Of a stretch of 64,000 bases of DNA, positions 34,185 through 47,310 are shown piece by piece. Every line of letters begins with the position of its first letter. Position 1 is the first letter of the stretch. The notes under the pieces were generated by a model, which worked only from the letters and a program-made list of their open reading frames with translations, did no database searches and was not told the origin of the DNA. Source of the DNA: Linanthus parryae (Eukaryota > Streptophyta > Magnoliopsida > Ericales > Polemoniaceae); assembly GCA_023055425.1 (NCBI GenBank), contig JALGPY010000003.1, forward strand, positions 65,332,991 to 65,396,990. Direction: 5' to 3'. The position numbers were made by a program, and so were the translations under genes.

Positions 34185-35342
34185 GTTTGTCTACTTCCAC
34201 CTGGATTTTGAACTCATAACTTTCATTCCACAAAAAAACAAAGATTTGATCATATGTGTGTTAGCTAGACTCTACACACAAGATTTCTACTTTGTAGAAT
34301 AATTGACAACTATGCATATTATCTCAACCGTCGCCACTGTTGTATTATGTAGAGTCTAATTTTATGTTTGCAATGAATTTTAATTTTCTATGTTAATTTT
34401 TTTACATAATATAGTCTAATTAGTTCGATATACAAATGTCATTTTACTCGACACTTTAGAATTTGTAGTATTCCGTTAAAATTTAATGGAGAAATTTAGG
34501 TGACAGCCGTTCGAAGACCAAAATCTCTATTCTCGATAAATGGAGATTTTAAATTTTATGTTATTTTATAATTAGGTGAGGAATTTGATTATATATGTTG
34601 GAGGATGAAAATCTCTATCTCTTAGTAAAAAATGGAGAAATGGTGACGTGGAGATTAATTGGTTGGAGACCGCTCTATTTTTCTACCACCGAAATGAACA
34701 ATGGAGATATCGGTTAGAGATGGTGTAACTTATATTAGCTCATTTTTATATTCATGTATATGTCACATTCTCGATTCTCGAGTAGATAGCAGATCGTACC
34801 AGACCGGACCGGCGGGTGGCCGGTTCGCTTCATAGATCAGACCGGATATGCACAAACCGGTCAAATCCAATAAAAACCTGGCGATTTTGCGGCCCAACCG
34901 GTGAACCCGTGCGATTAAAACCGGATGATTTCCGATAAATTTTAAAAATTGTCGTCAAAATTGGAAATCAAACTCCATCCCATCCCACTAATAGGCAGAC
35001 GATTAAACCACGGGGCCAAGAGCCGTTTGCTATCGTAAATCAAATATATTTTCATTTTTGTGTGTGTTTGTTTATATTTTTAAACATAGTTATTACTATA
35101 AAAATATTACAATGGTAAACATTCAAATATCTTTTTGCTAGTTTGCATTATGTTTACTATTTTTTTGTATAAAAAAATACATATATTATTAAACATATGT
35201 GCAATTGAACAGATCCGACCGTGAACCGGTGTCTCACCAGTTCAATGGCCGGTCCGGTTTTTAAAACGTTGACTAGTGTATTGAAAAGCACCGAAGGCAC
35301 CACACCTAATTACTCCTTCATACGCTGCCGTTTGGTTCAGCA
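34185..35342. other. Intergenic DNA with two MITE-like stretches
   Basis: No gene. About 34490-34735 has repeated TGGAGAT/ATCTC-type words as seen in small plant MITEs, but I could not fix its ends. About 34795-35265 is bounded by ACCGG-rich segments in opposite orientation (near 34797-34870 and 35215-35262) with an AT-rich middle, suggesting another non-autonomous DNA element. The rest is AT-rich and featureless. Confidence 0.35.
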
Positions 35343-35470
35343 TTGCCTTTTGTTCAAACCTGCCTAACTCTTCGTCTCCACCAAAACGAGAAATCCCCGA
35401 TTACAATTAGGGTTTCACTCTTCAACTCTCCCAGAAGGACGAAAAATTTGACAATCTCCCGCACACATCC

Positions 35471-38400
35471 ATGGCTTCGACGGCACCAAAGCAGCAGCAA
35501 CCAAGGCGCGGCGGCGGCGGAGGAGGCAATGATGGTTCATCTTCGAAGCCGGGGTTGAGGAAGCCGGTGTTTATCAAGGTGGACCAGTTGTCGCCTGGTA
35601 CAACCGGCCATAATCTCACCGTCAAGGTCCTCACCGCCGATCCAGTCCTTCAGAAGAAACCCCGCAAACCTCAGGTCCCCAACCGGACTGTTCCCGTTCA
35701 AACTCGCATCTCTGAGTGCGTCGTCGGCGACGAAACCGGCACCATTCTCTTCACCGCCCGTAACGACCAAGGTACTCTCTCTCTCTCTCAGGCATACGTA
35801 CAGAACATCAAATACTGGATGAGATATTGCTTGATTTTGATTTCTGAGTGCGCAGTTTCCTACTTATGGGTCTGGGAAGAACCTCAGTTAAATGCTTCAA
35901 TATCGTGATATCCTCTTAGTAAACTATGGCGATTTGTTGGATTGGTATTATATGTGATTCTCTTTGCTCAGTGTAATGTTTTATGTGTGATGTGTAGGTT
36001 AAATTCTCAATTGCATGATCATTTTTGTAGAGTCTCTGACTTGTGATATTTCTCAGTATGGATCTTTCAACATCTTTGAGAATCGTAGCAGAATGAGCTT
36101 TGTTGGGCAAAGTTATGCTGTGCATAGTCTAAATTTAAGGTCAATGAGAAATGAAAATATAATTGTTAATGCTAGTGGTTTGCAGCATCTGCAATCTCTT
36201 TGTTGCTACGCAACCAGCCTGCATGAACTGAACGTACTCCTGCGGGTGAACAAACCTTAACAATGGGAACATGCTCTTTGTAACAACTCTGAGATGCATC
36301 ACTCTTTTTGCTCTGCCTATTGCTTGACTGAGCACCATCATGACGGGAGTGGAGGATAGGAAAGTTAGGAGGAGTCTGTCTCCCCCACAAAGCTTAAGAA
36401 ATCGATTTGTTTTGTAAGTTACTGTTTATACTGTATCTCTATGCCATACGGGTTGTGCCACCCTTGTTCTGTGTTGCTTATAGGCTAGTTCTCCCTCTTA
36501 GTACCTGGACTCTCCTTGGTCCGATCGCCCAAGATAAATATAACGCTCTGTGGATGAACAGTTATGATTATGCTTGGATCAGGTGATGTCAAGTCGCTTG
36601 TTGGAGATCACTCTGTGGACTTGTTGAATTGAGGCTAGAACTTTAGATCTGTAAGTCAATAATTTCTGTGAACTTGAGGGTCTACCCAACTTGAGAGAGA
36701 TGTAAATGTGAGATTGTGCCACAGACTGGCTAATACCACCAAACACTAATGCGCAGAACCACCATGAAGGCTCCTGCCATTGAATTTATGAGTAATATTA
36801 GCATTAGACTACATTGCTGCGAATCAACTGCTTCCAAACTATAAAGGAAATTAGTAATGACAGTAGCCTGCTCTCTGGCAAGATCAAACATCTCCGTCGC
36901 CAACATAGCACAGTGATTATGCCTCACTCAAAGGTATGATTAATTGTTAACTGGAGATTATGGGGTAGGATTGAAGCTCAAATGCCCTATCTTACTTCTG
37001 GTGATATTAAAATATCATAGCTATATTTCTTGAAGTGGCATCGTAAATACTTGGCCTCTTTAAAGAGTTTGGGACTAAAATTATGGCGCAGAGGGAGTAT
37101 TATGTATATGATTTATCTAAAGTCTAAGGTCCTAAAGTACCATTCATTTACTTCCTTTGTCTCAGTGACGTTCAGAATGTATGTGGTGTGCTACCTGCAG
37201 ATTGAGTGGGTAACAACCCTTCACACAATGTCAAGATTTTAGATCAAATAATTAGCTTCAATCACTGCAGACTTTTTTGTGCATGAAACAGTATATCGTC
37301 ATATAAGGTGGTAGCATTGACATTTCATATCAAGTAAACCGTGCTCTATTGAAGATGCTGCAGAACCTAAAATTTGATGTGTAGGATTCATCATTGATCT
37401 TTGCGGTGAAGAAGCTGGTTCATTGAAACCTCTGTGAGAGTAGTTGCTCTCACAGTCTCACTCTACTTTTACACTCAGTGGCAATCCATAATTAACTCAA
37501 TATCGTGGACTACTTCGTAAATCATAGTAGTTTTGTAGGTTCAAATCTTTCTTGGCAGGGTCACTAATGTTAATTAAATTTAAGGTTCAACATTAACTAA
37601 CAACATTATGAAATTTGAAAGTGGTTCCTAAGATATAGTAATATTTTGGGCCCAGTGAGAAGGCCCAGTTGAAAGGGTAAGTGTGTGTTGGTTCAATAAA
37701 AAAAAATTGCGGGAACCTGATGAAGCAATTGTTGATATGTATGAAAATTTGGCGTTGTTTGTTAACTGGAGTGACAAGAAATATTATCTTACATATTTGG
37801 ATACAATGTAGTTGTATGGATTATAGTTACAATGAAGCACCTGTTAATATATGTGTAATTAAGAGTGTGTCCTGAAATTTCTCTTACCTGTCTCGAATTT
37901 GTAAGAAATGTGAATCATACAAAGTAAAGCACGATTTTCATAATAGACTGAAGACTTGCATTATGGGACTGGATTACATGGATGGACAAATATGTTACAT
38001 AGAGTATTCTGGCATGAATGATGAGGGCTCAATTTCTGTCAAGCAGAAAAGCTATAGTAAACGTTGAGCAATGGTTGAATTTCTGAGCAACAAAGCTTGA
38101 AACTGTGTACTTGCAAGTGCAAACTCCAACATGCCATGGTTTTGTTGACTTTTGTTGTTTTGCTGTTAATGCTGCTTTGATGAGACAATACTGGTGTTTC
38201 TTCACTTGTCAATACATTTGAGCTTACTTAGGGAGGTGCGTTGTAATTTTGCTGTTCACTGATGATGTAATTGTTCTTTGCCTTAACAGTTCTGTTATTT
38301 TTTATTGTATCGTTTGCAGTTGACCTAATGAAACCAGGCACTACCGTGATTCTCCGCAATTCGAAAATTGACATGTTTAAGGGATCGATGAGGCTAGCTG

Positions 38401-38516
38401 TTGACAAATGGGGGCGTATTGAGGTTACTGAGCCAGCAAAGTTTGTGGTTAAAGAGGATAACAATCTGTCTCTAGTGGAGTATGAACTTGTCAGTGTTGG
38501 TGAAGAAGTGATGTGA
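35471..38516 (+). CDS. OB-fold nucleic-acid-binding protein (At4g28440-like), two exons
   Basis: Exon 1 is 35471-35771 and exon 2 is 38320-38516; the join is one base plus two (Val101), giving 165 residues. The donor reads AAG|GTACTC and the acceptor TTTGCAG|TT. The N-terminus is Ala/Gln-rich with a Gly run (residues 14-19), probably disordered. The OB-fold runs from KPVFIKVDQL (about residue 31) through VGDETGTILFTARNDQ at the exon end to DLMKPGTTVILRNSKIDMFKG, and the tail EDNNLSLVEYELVSV closes it. This block is highly conserved in the plant At4g28440-like family, related in fold to single-strand-binding SOSS-B/SSB proteins. The family binds nucleic acid through its OB-fold; the exact role is not established. 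No lesion is seen, so it is probably functional. This is the clearest host gene in the window. Confidence 0.93.
35772..38319 (+). other. Single 2,548-bp intron of the OB-fold gene
   Basis: AT-rich, without a supported internal gene. It starts with a CT dinucleotide run just after the donor and ends TTTATTGTATCGTTTGCAG. The small open frames on both strands do not resemble proteins. Cryptic exons cannot be excluded. Confidence 0.8.
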
Positions 38517-40117
38517 ATCAACTATCTTTGGAGTCGGGCAATTTGATGACTAATTTGTGAAAAGTATTGAACCGTGATGACCGTTTAACAGTGTGGTCTG
38601 CATATCCTCTTCTTATCTTGTTAGTAGTTTTCAAGTGTTTTTGGCCTGCTGGCTGGTGATTTTGACGTACAGCTTTAGGATCTATCTATCTGTCTGTGAA
38701 CAACAGTATTCTGGTATGGAAACCTATTTATGAGAATGGCTTGGTGGTGAAAATGCAGAATCAGTTGTGGCGTTTACCTGTTCATGGGTGTGTTTCTTCT
38801 TTGCATCTAAACTGTGTTCCTGTGAAGTTGAAATTTATATATTTACCGGTTCATTATCACGTCGTTCTTGATCAGTATGGTCTTGGGTATAATATAACCT
38901 GTCTTGTACCTAATTCATAAGGTATATCTCATTCTGTTTCGGGGACTTTCTAGCCTGGGTAATTGAAATTGCTATCATCCTGATAGGTGGGGTTTTTTCT
39001 GCCACAATCATAAAGGATGACTATCTAAATCAACTCTGAGCTTTGTTATGTGCATAAATTACTGATGACGGATGGAGAGATGTAAGCTTATTTAACCAGC
39101 AGGGCGTTGATTTGCGTTATATTATGTGATGTATTTTTAAGTTGGGCTTCTTTGCAGATGACATCTCACGATGCTTTGCTCTTCAAAGGTGTTGGGCTTC
39201 TTTGAAAATGACATCTCACGATGCTTTGCTCTTCAAAGGTGTAGGGCTTCTTTGCAGATGACAGCTATGTTTTGCTCTTCAAAGTTGAAACACCGGGAAG
39301 GAGGAGGATACTACCATTAGATACATGAAAATTATGTGGCATCGTTACAAATGAGACAACAGGAAAAAGCAAGATGGCAAATGACAATTTAAGCAGATTG
39401 AGTGAACTTAAACTCCTAACGTGTAAAATGTCCACAAGTTGGAAACAAATTGGCAATATGTGATCATGACATTGAGAAGTACATCTGTTGTTTCTTCTGA
39501 GTTAGCTTAGGCCTCGTTTGGGTAGCGGATATGATACAGGGACGTGACTTATGCTGGGTAGGAGGTATGATATGTATGTTGTGGGAAAAGACCGAATATG
39601 ATATGCTTGCTTACTGAGTTTGGGTGTTGTGGGATATGAAGCATGATATGGAGAAGGACATGTGTCAGAATGTATGTAATACGCCCAGTGCTGTGACTTT
39701 GTATAACAGTTCTTGTATTGTAAATTTAGCATGAAACACATGAATAGCTGTTAAATTTAAATGGTTTGCTCATGAAACAATGTATGCAGCTTCTCATCAT
39801 CATGACCAGGTGATTTTGGGACTTGCTCATGAAAAACCATGAACCAGGAGAAGCATAAACCCAGCTTTGGTCGTCACATTGGTGAGTGTATAAAAATGTG
39901 CCTACAAGGAATCATCCCTTATTATTGAACAAATGAGACATTTGTAGTTATCGTTAACAAAAATCCGACAATACATAGAGAATACCATCCTAAATTCACT
40001 GTATCTGAATCTTCCGCCGCAATGGTCAGAGTTCAGACGGTGACATGGATTTTGGAATATCCAAGATCCTTCTGTACCGACCGAGCCATTTCATGACAAA
40101 TGCGCGGGCGTACCCTT
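38517..40117. other. 3' flank of the OB-fold gene and intergenic DNA
   Basis: The first few hundred bases are probably 3' UTR. A 50-bp tandem triplet lies at 39141-39286. TTA followed by GGCCTCGTTTGGGT at 39508-39524 looks like one end of a PIF/Harbinger-type MITE, but I found no matching second end. Confidence 0.4.
39141..39286 (+). repeat. Three 50-bp tandem units
   Basis: Units start GTTGGGCTTCTTTG at 39141 and 39191 and GTAGGGCTTCTTTG at 39241. The first two differ at two positions; the third is shortened internally. Confidence 0.92.
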
Positions 40118-41300
40118 CTATACTCCAATGACAGGTGTTCCTCTGCCATACGAAATATGATTTGCAGCGTCAGCAGTATTGTTGGTTTGACGCACTTTGG
40201 ATCCTCGTGCCCCCTTTACTCTATAGTCTTTATCATCTTCGGCGCCGGCTGCAACTTTGTCTCCAAAACTCAGGTTGCTTTCTTGAATCTCCACATTTTT
40301 CCCCACTCCTCTTTGGGTGGAATCTCTTTTACTCTGGTGCTCCTCCAGTGCCTCTTCCTTCTTGAGGAATTTACATTCCAGTTTGTCATCCCCTATACAC
40401 CCCCATATTAAGTAGAGGTGCATGCCGGTTCGGTTTAACCGGCGGTTTCGGTTAAAACCGAACCGGTTAAACCGACCGGTTAGAAACCGAGAATCGAACC
40501 GTGGAAGGAGGACCGAAGCCGAGCCGGACCCGGATATGCTACGGGTACGGTTCGGTTGATAGATTTACGGAACCGGAACCGGGACCGGAACCGGTTTGGA
40601 ACCGAACCGGAAACGGACCCGGAACCGTCGGTTTCAACCGATTTTTTCAAACAAATCGCACAAACAACCCGTAAAAAATAAGGAAAAGAAAAAATAAATA
40701 GCCCAGAACCGGTTGTGGACCGGAACCGAACCGAATAAAACCTTCGGTATCGGTCCACGGTTCCGGTCCGGTTCCAAAAATCTCCATTTACCGGTTCGGT
40801 TTAACCGGAACCGAAAACCCCACTGTGACCGAAAAAACGAACCGAGAACCGACCGGTTTTGGCTTAACCGGTTTGGTTGAACCAAATATGCAGCTCTACC
40901 CATATATAACAATATTTCCCCAGCTTTTTGTAAGCAGATTGGATCCACAATGTTTTCTTGTCTTCCTGTTTCATGAAGAAGCCATGTGCCAATGGAATAT
41001 CCAAATTGACCAGGACTCGAATATGCAAGCTGATAATCACTTTTCCCTCCTTTCCGACATCAACATCGAGTACTTTCCCAGTTAAGGCACCGCTTACTTC
41101 GGCGTTATACTTGTCTAACCCACGGAGTCTAATCCGTTCAAGTGTTCATCCTTGCTTTTCACATTTTCGCAACTTGGGACCACCTGTGTTGCACACTATA
41201 GTCCCGAATAACATAATTATCCACACGTTCAGATTGAATGCCCACTGACTTTCGGTCTGACTAAATGACAACAGAGAACAAGAACTCGTGATGACGGCAG
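40118..41300 (-). pseudogene. Zinc-knuckle (zf-CCHC_4/DUF4283-like) retroelement protein remnant
   Basis: On the minus strand, reading from about 41300 down: GKVLDVDVGKEGKVI, then IRVLVNLDIPLAHGFFMKQEDKK, then WIQSAYKKLGKYCY, interrupted at 40898-40413 by a MITE, then GCIGDDKLECKF and a charged tail. This order (…RGFFLK…W…Y…L…CYxCG-IGH…C) is that of the plant zinc-knuckle proteins found in LINE-like retroelements. The knuckle's second Cys and the His are replaced, and several stops occur upstream. It is probably an old LINE first-frame remnant rather than a host gene. Confidence 0.5.
40413..40898. mobile_element. hAT-type MITE in the zinc-knuckle pseudogene
   Basis: A 486-bp insertion with ends TAGAGGTGCAT (40413) and its near-complement ATGCAGCTCTA (40898). 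The flanks CCCATATT (40402-40409) and CCCATATA (40899-40906) are an almost perfect 8-bp duplication, with three extra bases AAG on the left. Its ends are rich in AACCGGTT-like words in both orientations. Taking it out restores the reading TATATGGG into the Cys-rich motif of the pseudogene. Confidence 0.8.
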
Positions 41301-44300
41301 TATATTTTTGTGTCGGTGCTTTACAGAGATTATAACTGCTCATTTTAAGGTAAGGCGTGTTTTTCTCCCACATATTTCATTGAGCACCCCCACCCATTCC
41401 AACTTCCATTCAGAGTATGACCCAGAGGGGTAATTCCATGTTCGCCTCAATTTTGCTATGACCATTAACAAATTTCGGGTCAAGCCATTTCAAATGTGGG
41501 AATCTAGACCATGTTTTTAGCCATAGACAACTAATGTAGCTTTATCACGAGATGCATCAAAGCTGACAGCAAATGCTGCTGAAATGTGAGATTGGTAGCG
41601 GTGGAATACAATAGCCCCATAGTAGCAGGGTGATTCTCAACAGTTGGCTCATATATTTTGCGGCAGGTGTATATTTGCGTATTATCATGGTATGTTTAAA
41701 GTTAGTAACACATTTTGAAGAACTCAATCAATGAAGATGGCTTAAATTAGATCAGGCTTCTATTATTGTCAAATTCTCTACAAAAGTTTCATTGTAACTT
41801 TGTTTGCGACAAACTACATTGTCCTACATGAACAATGATTATCGTTTTCTCTCTCTTTTTTTTTTTTTTTTTTTTTTTTACTGGCTAAAACAAAATGCCA
41901 GTTCCTGAAGCAAAAATGATGTTCCAGTTGCTTCTTGACTTAGCAACCTTGAGACGCTGTAGCTATCCCCAACCTGATTCTTAACATCCTTTGTCAGCAG
42001 GCCGAATTCCTTCTTCATGACTGATGATTATCTGTATTAGTGTTGCAACTTTATGCATTTTCAATAACCTTATGGTCACCAAATTTGAACATTTTGAATC
42101 CCACACATGGCGTGGTTGGAAACCTTTTGATAGTAGACATGATAATATCCAAAGAACTTAATCCAGAGAAAAATGCACGCTCTTGCATTTCAGTTAATTG
42201 CAGACTATTTTAGACATCAGGTTTCAAATCAAACAAGAATATAATGTCTTGAGCAGAGCCCCAAAAGGCACTGATGATATCCAGCAAATACCGCCAACTA
42301 TTGCAGCATCCAACAAAGCAACAATCATCCATCTACAATACAAGAACAATCATCTTACAAAACTGTCTGAAATAGTTACGAAATTGCATTAAGATGATGA
42401 AAGTAAAAGATGGCATCATGGAAATGTAAGCTTGTCAACTGCTAGCTGCTTGCTATTGACAAAAGTCGAAGGCCAAAAAACAGTAACCAATAACATAAGA
42501 AAGATCAAGATTCCCCCAGCTTCACAGGCAGCCAAGTTCATTCATAGCCCTAAACAGATAAAAAGATTTGAGTCAAAAATACAAAACCTAACCACCAATG
42601 GAGAAGTCAGTTGCGTTGGAATAGTAACATTCACACTGTTCAATTCACACTGTTCAAAACAGAAAAGCATTGACAAAGTAGTGATTCCTTTCATAGTGAC
42701 GTTTTTTTCCCACAAGTTACCAATTTATTCAGGCAGATGCCTTGTGACTTGTGAGTTGTGTCATTTGGCAGAATAGATAACCATATGGAATCATATTGGT
42801 AATTTGACTTATTTCTTTTTTGGAAATATAATTTCAGATCCTAGAAGGCTAGAACATACAAATATATTCTTGTGCCTGTCATTCCCATTATGCATTTAGA
42901 TGATACTTAACTTCTTTTCACAGCTTATGTATGTATAATATTGTGAAAGGTCTATAGGGTTGGTATTCATAAAAGAGAGACAATAATAGCTCAAAAGATT
43001 TGCTTATCCAGGCACAAAAGAAGCTCTGCACTGTTTAGTCTACTGGAGAAGAGTTTTGGATCACACAAATATTAGCGCAAGTAGAAATCTCAACTAAACC
43101 AGTCCAGACGGCGAACATAATAATGGTATTAAGATATTCAGAAGTTGAATACCTACACCTGAATGGTAGTAGAACAAAAAACCTACTGAAGAGCACATAA
43201 CCATGAGTACTTTAGAGTAACTAGAGCAGCTTTAGATTTTTTCAGCTCATAAGTTAGAGAATTAGTTTCTCTTAATTTCAGTCTGAGTCTCTTGACAACT
43301 TTACAATACCAACATATTTTTATACTAAAGTACAAACATGTTGAAATCCGAAGAATTTCTCAAATTCACAGATGCCAACTTGTATCCTTTCAGAAGTTAG
43401 ATTCACAGCTCAAATCTAGAATTCTCAACCACCTTTAGCAGTCTGATCATAAAAGCATTACAATCTCAGAAAAAACCATACTATAAAGAAAGCGCCCAAG
43501 TCTTTGAAATACCTCAAATAGTATAATTTGATAGGAAAACAAGAAATTAATACAAGCATTGACATTACATCATCAGTTAATAATTAAATCTGAGCATGCA
43601 AAACATATGGCTACAATTTAATTAAATATAAGATATGTGAATTCTTGGAGCGCAATATACTCGGAAGATTGGAGGACAAAGTTTGTTTAAGAGATAATCC
43701 AATCAGGTAGTAACATATTCAGAGATGATGTTACAATGTTTGATCAAGCAAAACAAATTATTAAATCACAGCTAGCAGAAAATAAGAGAACCGAAGCCCT
43801 TGCCAATATAATTTTCACGTGATTTCTTGTTCTGAAACTTGTATGCATCCCACAAGGGTAAGGAATTTTAATTGCATACTCAGAGTAGATTCATTACTCA
43901 CAGGAATACCTACTGCTAAACTTCTCGATGGCTCGACGACGGAAAGCACAATTTTCAAATCTTATTAATTATTAAACATAAGCAGCTAAAAATATGATAG
44001 AAGTAATGCTGTAGAGCTCATTTTCTTACTGTGCATCTATGGAACCCTGCCTGAACCCTCCAATATGCATCATAAATCATCAATGCAATCTGATTAAAAC
44101 AGCGCATCAGTATGATCCTTGTATAATTTATTTAACACAATGTCAAGAAAAAATGGGGCAAAGGATATTGGTATAATTAGTTCATTCCACTCAACAGGGT
44201 TATCCATCTCTACTTTTCTTATCAGTATAAACCACGGAGACTATGACAAATGAGGATTTATGCAATATATGACTGTAACTGGAGAAAATAATAACCATGA

Positions 44301-46386
44301 AATGCGAAAAATCCCTCCTTAAAGTCATTTATTTCCAACATAAAAAAGGGAGACAAAATTAATTATAGTTGTGCAGCTCATAGGAAGCATCACTCAAGAA
44401 GACATTGGAAGAGAATTATGATTTCGGCAATTTTCTGAAAACGAGGAGCACAGATAGTTGAACTACTTCCACAGAAAGCTAGCTGGGATAATCTTCAAAA
44501 TCTCTTGAAAAGTGACCTCCCTCTACATGTAAGATCTATGAATACCCATTTTACACCGACTGGTTTGATGTTTATACATGACATTCCATCTAAATGTTTT
44601 TCCAAATATCTACCTTAATCCTAAACGATTGTACACACTACACGGTCAACTTGTTTTAGCATGAGCATTCAAATCAACAAGACTATTTTGCTTAAGAATT
44701 CCTTCTACTAAACCATAGTCCATCCCCGGTAAGCACTTTAGCAACCAGATATGCCAGCCATACAAACGCTCCGTAGTATGTGATAGCTTTTCAATCCCAT
44801 ATACAAAAGTTTAGAACAAATGGTACAGTTGTAAACTGGTCGATACAATCAGTAAAAGCTCCATTGTCTACTTTTTTAACTGGAAAACGTGGATTCAAAC
44901 CCAGGGAACACAACATATTAAACAGAAACCTCTTCGGAAAATCCCTGGACTCCTAAGACCTGTAAATAATGTTCGCATAAATGTTTGCAAAATTTCCACG
45001 AAAATAGGCCTTTCTGCCCCCCTAAACACAAAATTGGGCTTTACTCTTGGCAAAACACCAAAATAGTATTGTTTTAAAGCCGAAATATGAACTGCTGGTT
45101 TTTTACTTTAAAAGAAGATACTGAAGCTTGGTTTTGCCAGGTCTCTCATCATTTTTATACGGCTAGGGTTTTTCTTATGTCTGTGTTCTAAAACAGTACG
45201 TACTCTACGAATTTACACCAAGCCTCAGGAACTCTATTGACCACGAAGGCCTACATCCATGCATATGTAACAGAAATAGCACATCGTAAGACTTGAGTCA
45301 GTAGCAGTGAGTCTCATGTTCGAAGGGAGATGTCAGAGAAATAAAAAATTACATGCGAGAATTTGATGCGATGGAGAAATAGAACCAGACCTGACTTCTC
45401 TATAGCCCCAAATTGAATGATGCACGAATTGATCACGTCCAACCGTCAAATCACTATGACTAAAGAGTGCTCGACTGACTCGCCTGATCAGTCGTCGGAG
45501 ATATTAACCGACGAGGCAAAAGCCTCGCACCGACTTCTGGTTGCTGGTCGCGGGTCTCGTTCTTCTCTCTCCGTCTTCGACTCTCTCTTAGTATCTTTTA
45601 TTTACATAACTTGTTTGCTACACAATTGTTGATTAAGAATTTGGTTTCCCATATGATTAGGCTAATGTAATTTTGAAGCTACAATGTGAAATATTACTGC
45701 TATGCTTAACCCAATTTGTTATAGGATTTGCCCTCATAAATTAAGTAGCGAGGTTTTGATGAATTTTTCACTATTGTACACTTCGTCAGATATTAGATAT
45801 TCGTCCTAATCGTTCAAATTCTAGGTGTAATATAAGAATGTTAAGGTTTCGTCTGAAACCAAGACTCCATATATTTTTTTCTTCGATGAGTATATTGTTT
45901 TCAATCCCACAAACGTGTATGGAATATGGATATCTTGGTTCAATACTGTAAAACCTATATATGATTTCTTGTTTTTTGTGATTAGAGCCTATATATATAT
46001 ATATATATCTTGGTTTCAAAACAGGAAACCTACAGTACATATCATATTTTCAAAACAGGATCGTTTTGGTGTTTTCATTAGAATGAAGTTCATTTTAGTA
46101 TTTAGCCGGCCAAGGAAGCTTACTTCGGTGGAAAATTCAAATGTTTGCAATGCTTCGGCAGTAGTAAGCTATCTAGTTTCTCAGGTAGACGAAATGAAAT
46201 CCATATATTACAAAGCAACACCACCAAATAATACCCACGAACCAAACCAGTATAATTCAAGCAATTAGAACTACGTCGTATCATTAAGCTTACAATGTAT
46301 GCCAGAAGTCTACCTATCAGCAGTTCACAAGGCAACACATGTCTCATTCACAAATATTCTAACTAATGATAGCAAGATCACCATAT
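41301..46386. other. About 5 kb of AT-rich DNA without recognised features
   Basis: No coding region, RNA gene or mobile element is supported on either strand. There is a T-run at 41855-41880 and a TA run at about 45991-46008. Part of it could be introns or 3' UTR of the NFD6-like gene to the right, which runs on the minus strand into this region. Confidence 0.5.
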
Positions 46387-46984
46387 CTAATAAATCACAG
46401 GAAAAACAAACTTTTTGAGCAGTAATTGGGAAGTACCTTCAAGGGTCCAACCGTAATGCCGAGGAGTGGCGGAGAGCATCGAGGTCAGTAATGCTGAAGC
46501 CGTGGCAGTGTGAAATGGATACATCGAAACAGCGCAGCTCATCTCAACAGGAGACCTGCCCATTTATCATTATAGTTTCAGTAAAGCAATCAGTAATTGC
46601 AGCCATAACCTATTCACTGCTAGCTATGAATTAAAGAACAGTCTTGTATTCTTGTCATAAAGAATAATGTAAATAGGTTCCCTATGAGTGTTCAATGAAT
46701 CGACCAAATGGGAAGGTCGGCTACTTCAAATCCTATGAAACTGATTCAATTTCGAAATGAAGATACGGAATTCGATAAAAAAAAAAAGCATGAATTTGAT
46801 CTGCTATCAACGAATGGAGGAAGAGAGAAAACCTGAAGATGCGGGCGGAGAGTGGGTTTTGAGTGGGGACACGGAAGGCAGACTGCGGAGCGTTCGGTTT
46901 AGCTCCGCCGGCGAGCTTCACCCCTGCTCTTCGGGCGGCGGTTGATCGGAAGGCGGACCGGGCTGCGGCAGCGGCGGCAGACAT
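46387..46984 (-). CDS. NFD6/NOXY2-like small organellar protein
   Basis: Minus strand. Exon 1 is 46984-46833 and exon 2 starts at 46555; the join gives ARIF-RSPVEMSC. The donor is CAG|GTTTTC and the acceptor GGGCAG|GTCTCC, with an intron of 277 bases. The N-terminus (MSAAAAAARSAFRSTAARRA) is Ala/Arg/Ser-rich without acids, a typical mitochondrial presequence. The conserved segment SPVEMSCAVSMYPFHTATAS followed by ALLTSMLSATPRHYGW is the hallmark of the NUCLEAR FUSION DEFECTIVE 6 / NONRESPONDING TO OXYLIPINS 2 family. Read through, exon 2 ends at TAG 46387-46389 (106 residues); alternatively a donor at CTTGAAG|GTACTT (exon end 46437) leads to a third exon I cannot place. The family is mitochondrial and in Arabidopsis affects gametophyte nuclear fusion and oxylipin response. 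Confidence 0.8.
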
Positions 46985-47177
46985 AGTGGTGGTGGCTGCG
47001 GGATCTGAAGGGAGGGTTTTGCCTCTTTGTACCAGGGTTTAGGCCGTTGGGTCCGTCGATCTGCCCGAGAGATTCTGTATAATGCGTCGAAGAAGTTACA
47101 TTTCCTAATCACTCCCCACAGGTCGTCTCAAAGTTTCAAATTGGTCCTGGTCAATTAAATTATCTTGTTAATCATCA

Positions 47178-47310
47178 TGTTTGGATGAACTAGAATGCTA
47201 GACTGATTGGAGATTATTCAATTGAGTCGGGACAAAAAAGAGCACGCTCCCTCGTTATATCAATCAGTGATCCACAATCTCATAATCTATTAGTCTAGTT
47301 CATCCAAACA
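47178..47310. repeat. 133-bp MITE-like inverted repeat
   Basis: Perfect 17-bp inverted ends TGTTTGGATGAACTAGA (47178-47194) and TCTAGTTCATCCAAACA (47294-47310), with further weak pairing inside. The TGTTTGGATG end is common in small plant MITEs. I could not define a target duplication. Confidence 0.6.

Noticed and set aside
36141..36390. Short antisense gene in the OB-fold intron
   Set aside because: Two overlapping minus-strand frames without recognised motif or splice partners.
39508..39660. PIF/Harbinger-type MITE starting at GGCCTCGTTTGGG
   Set aside because: Only one end was found; no inverted partner or TTA duplication on the other side.
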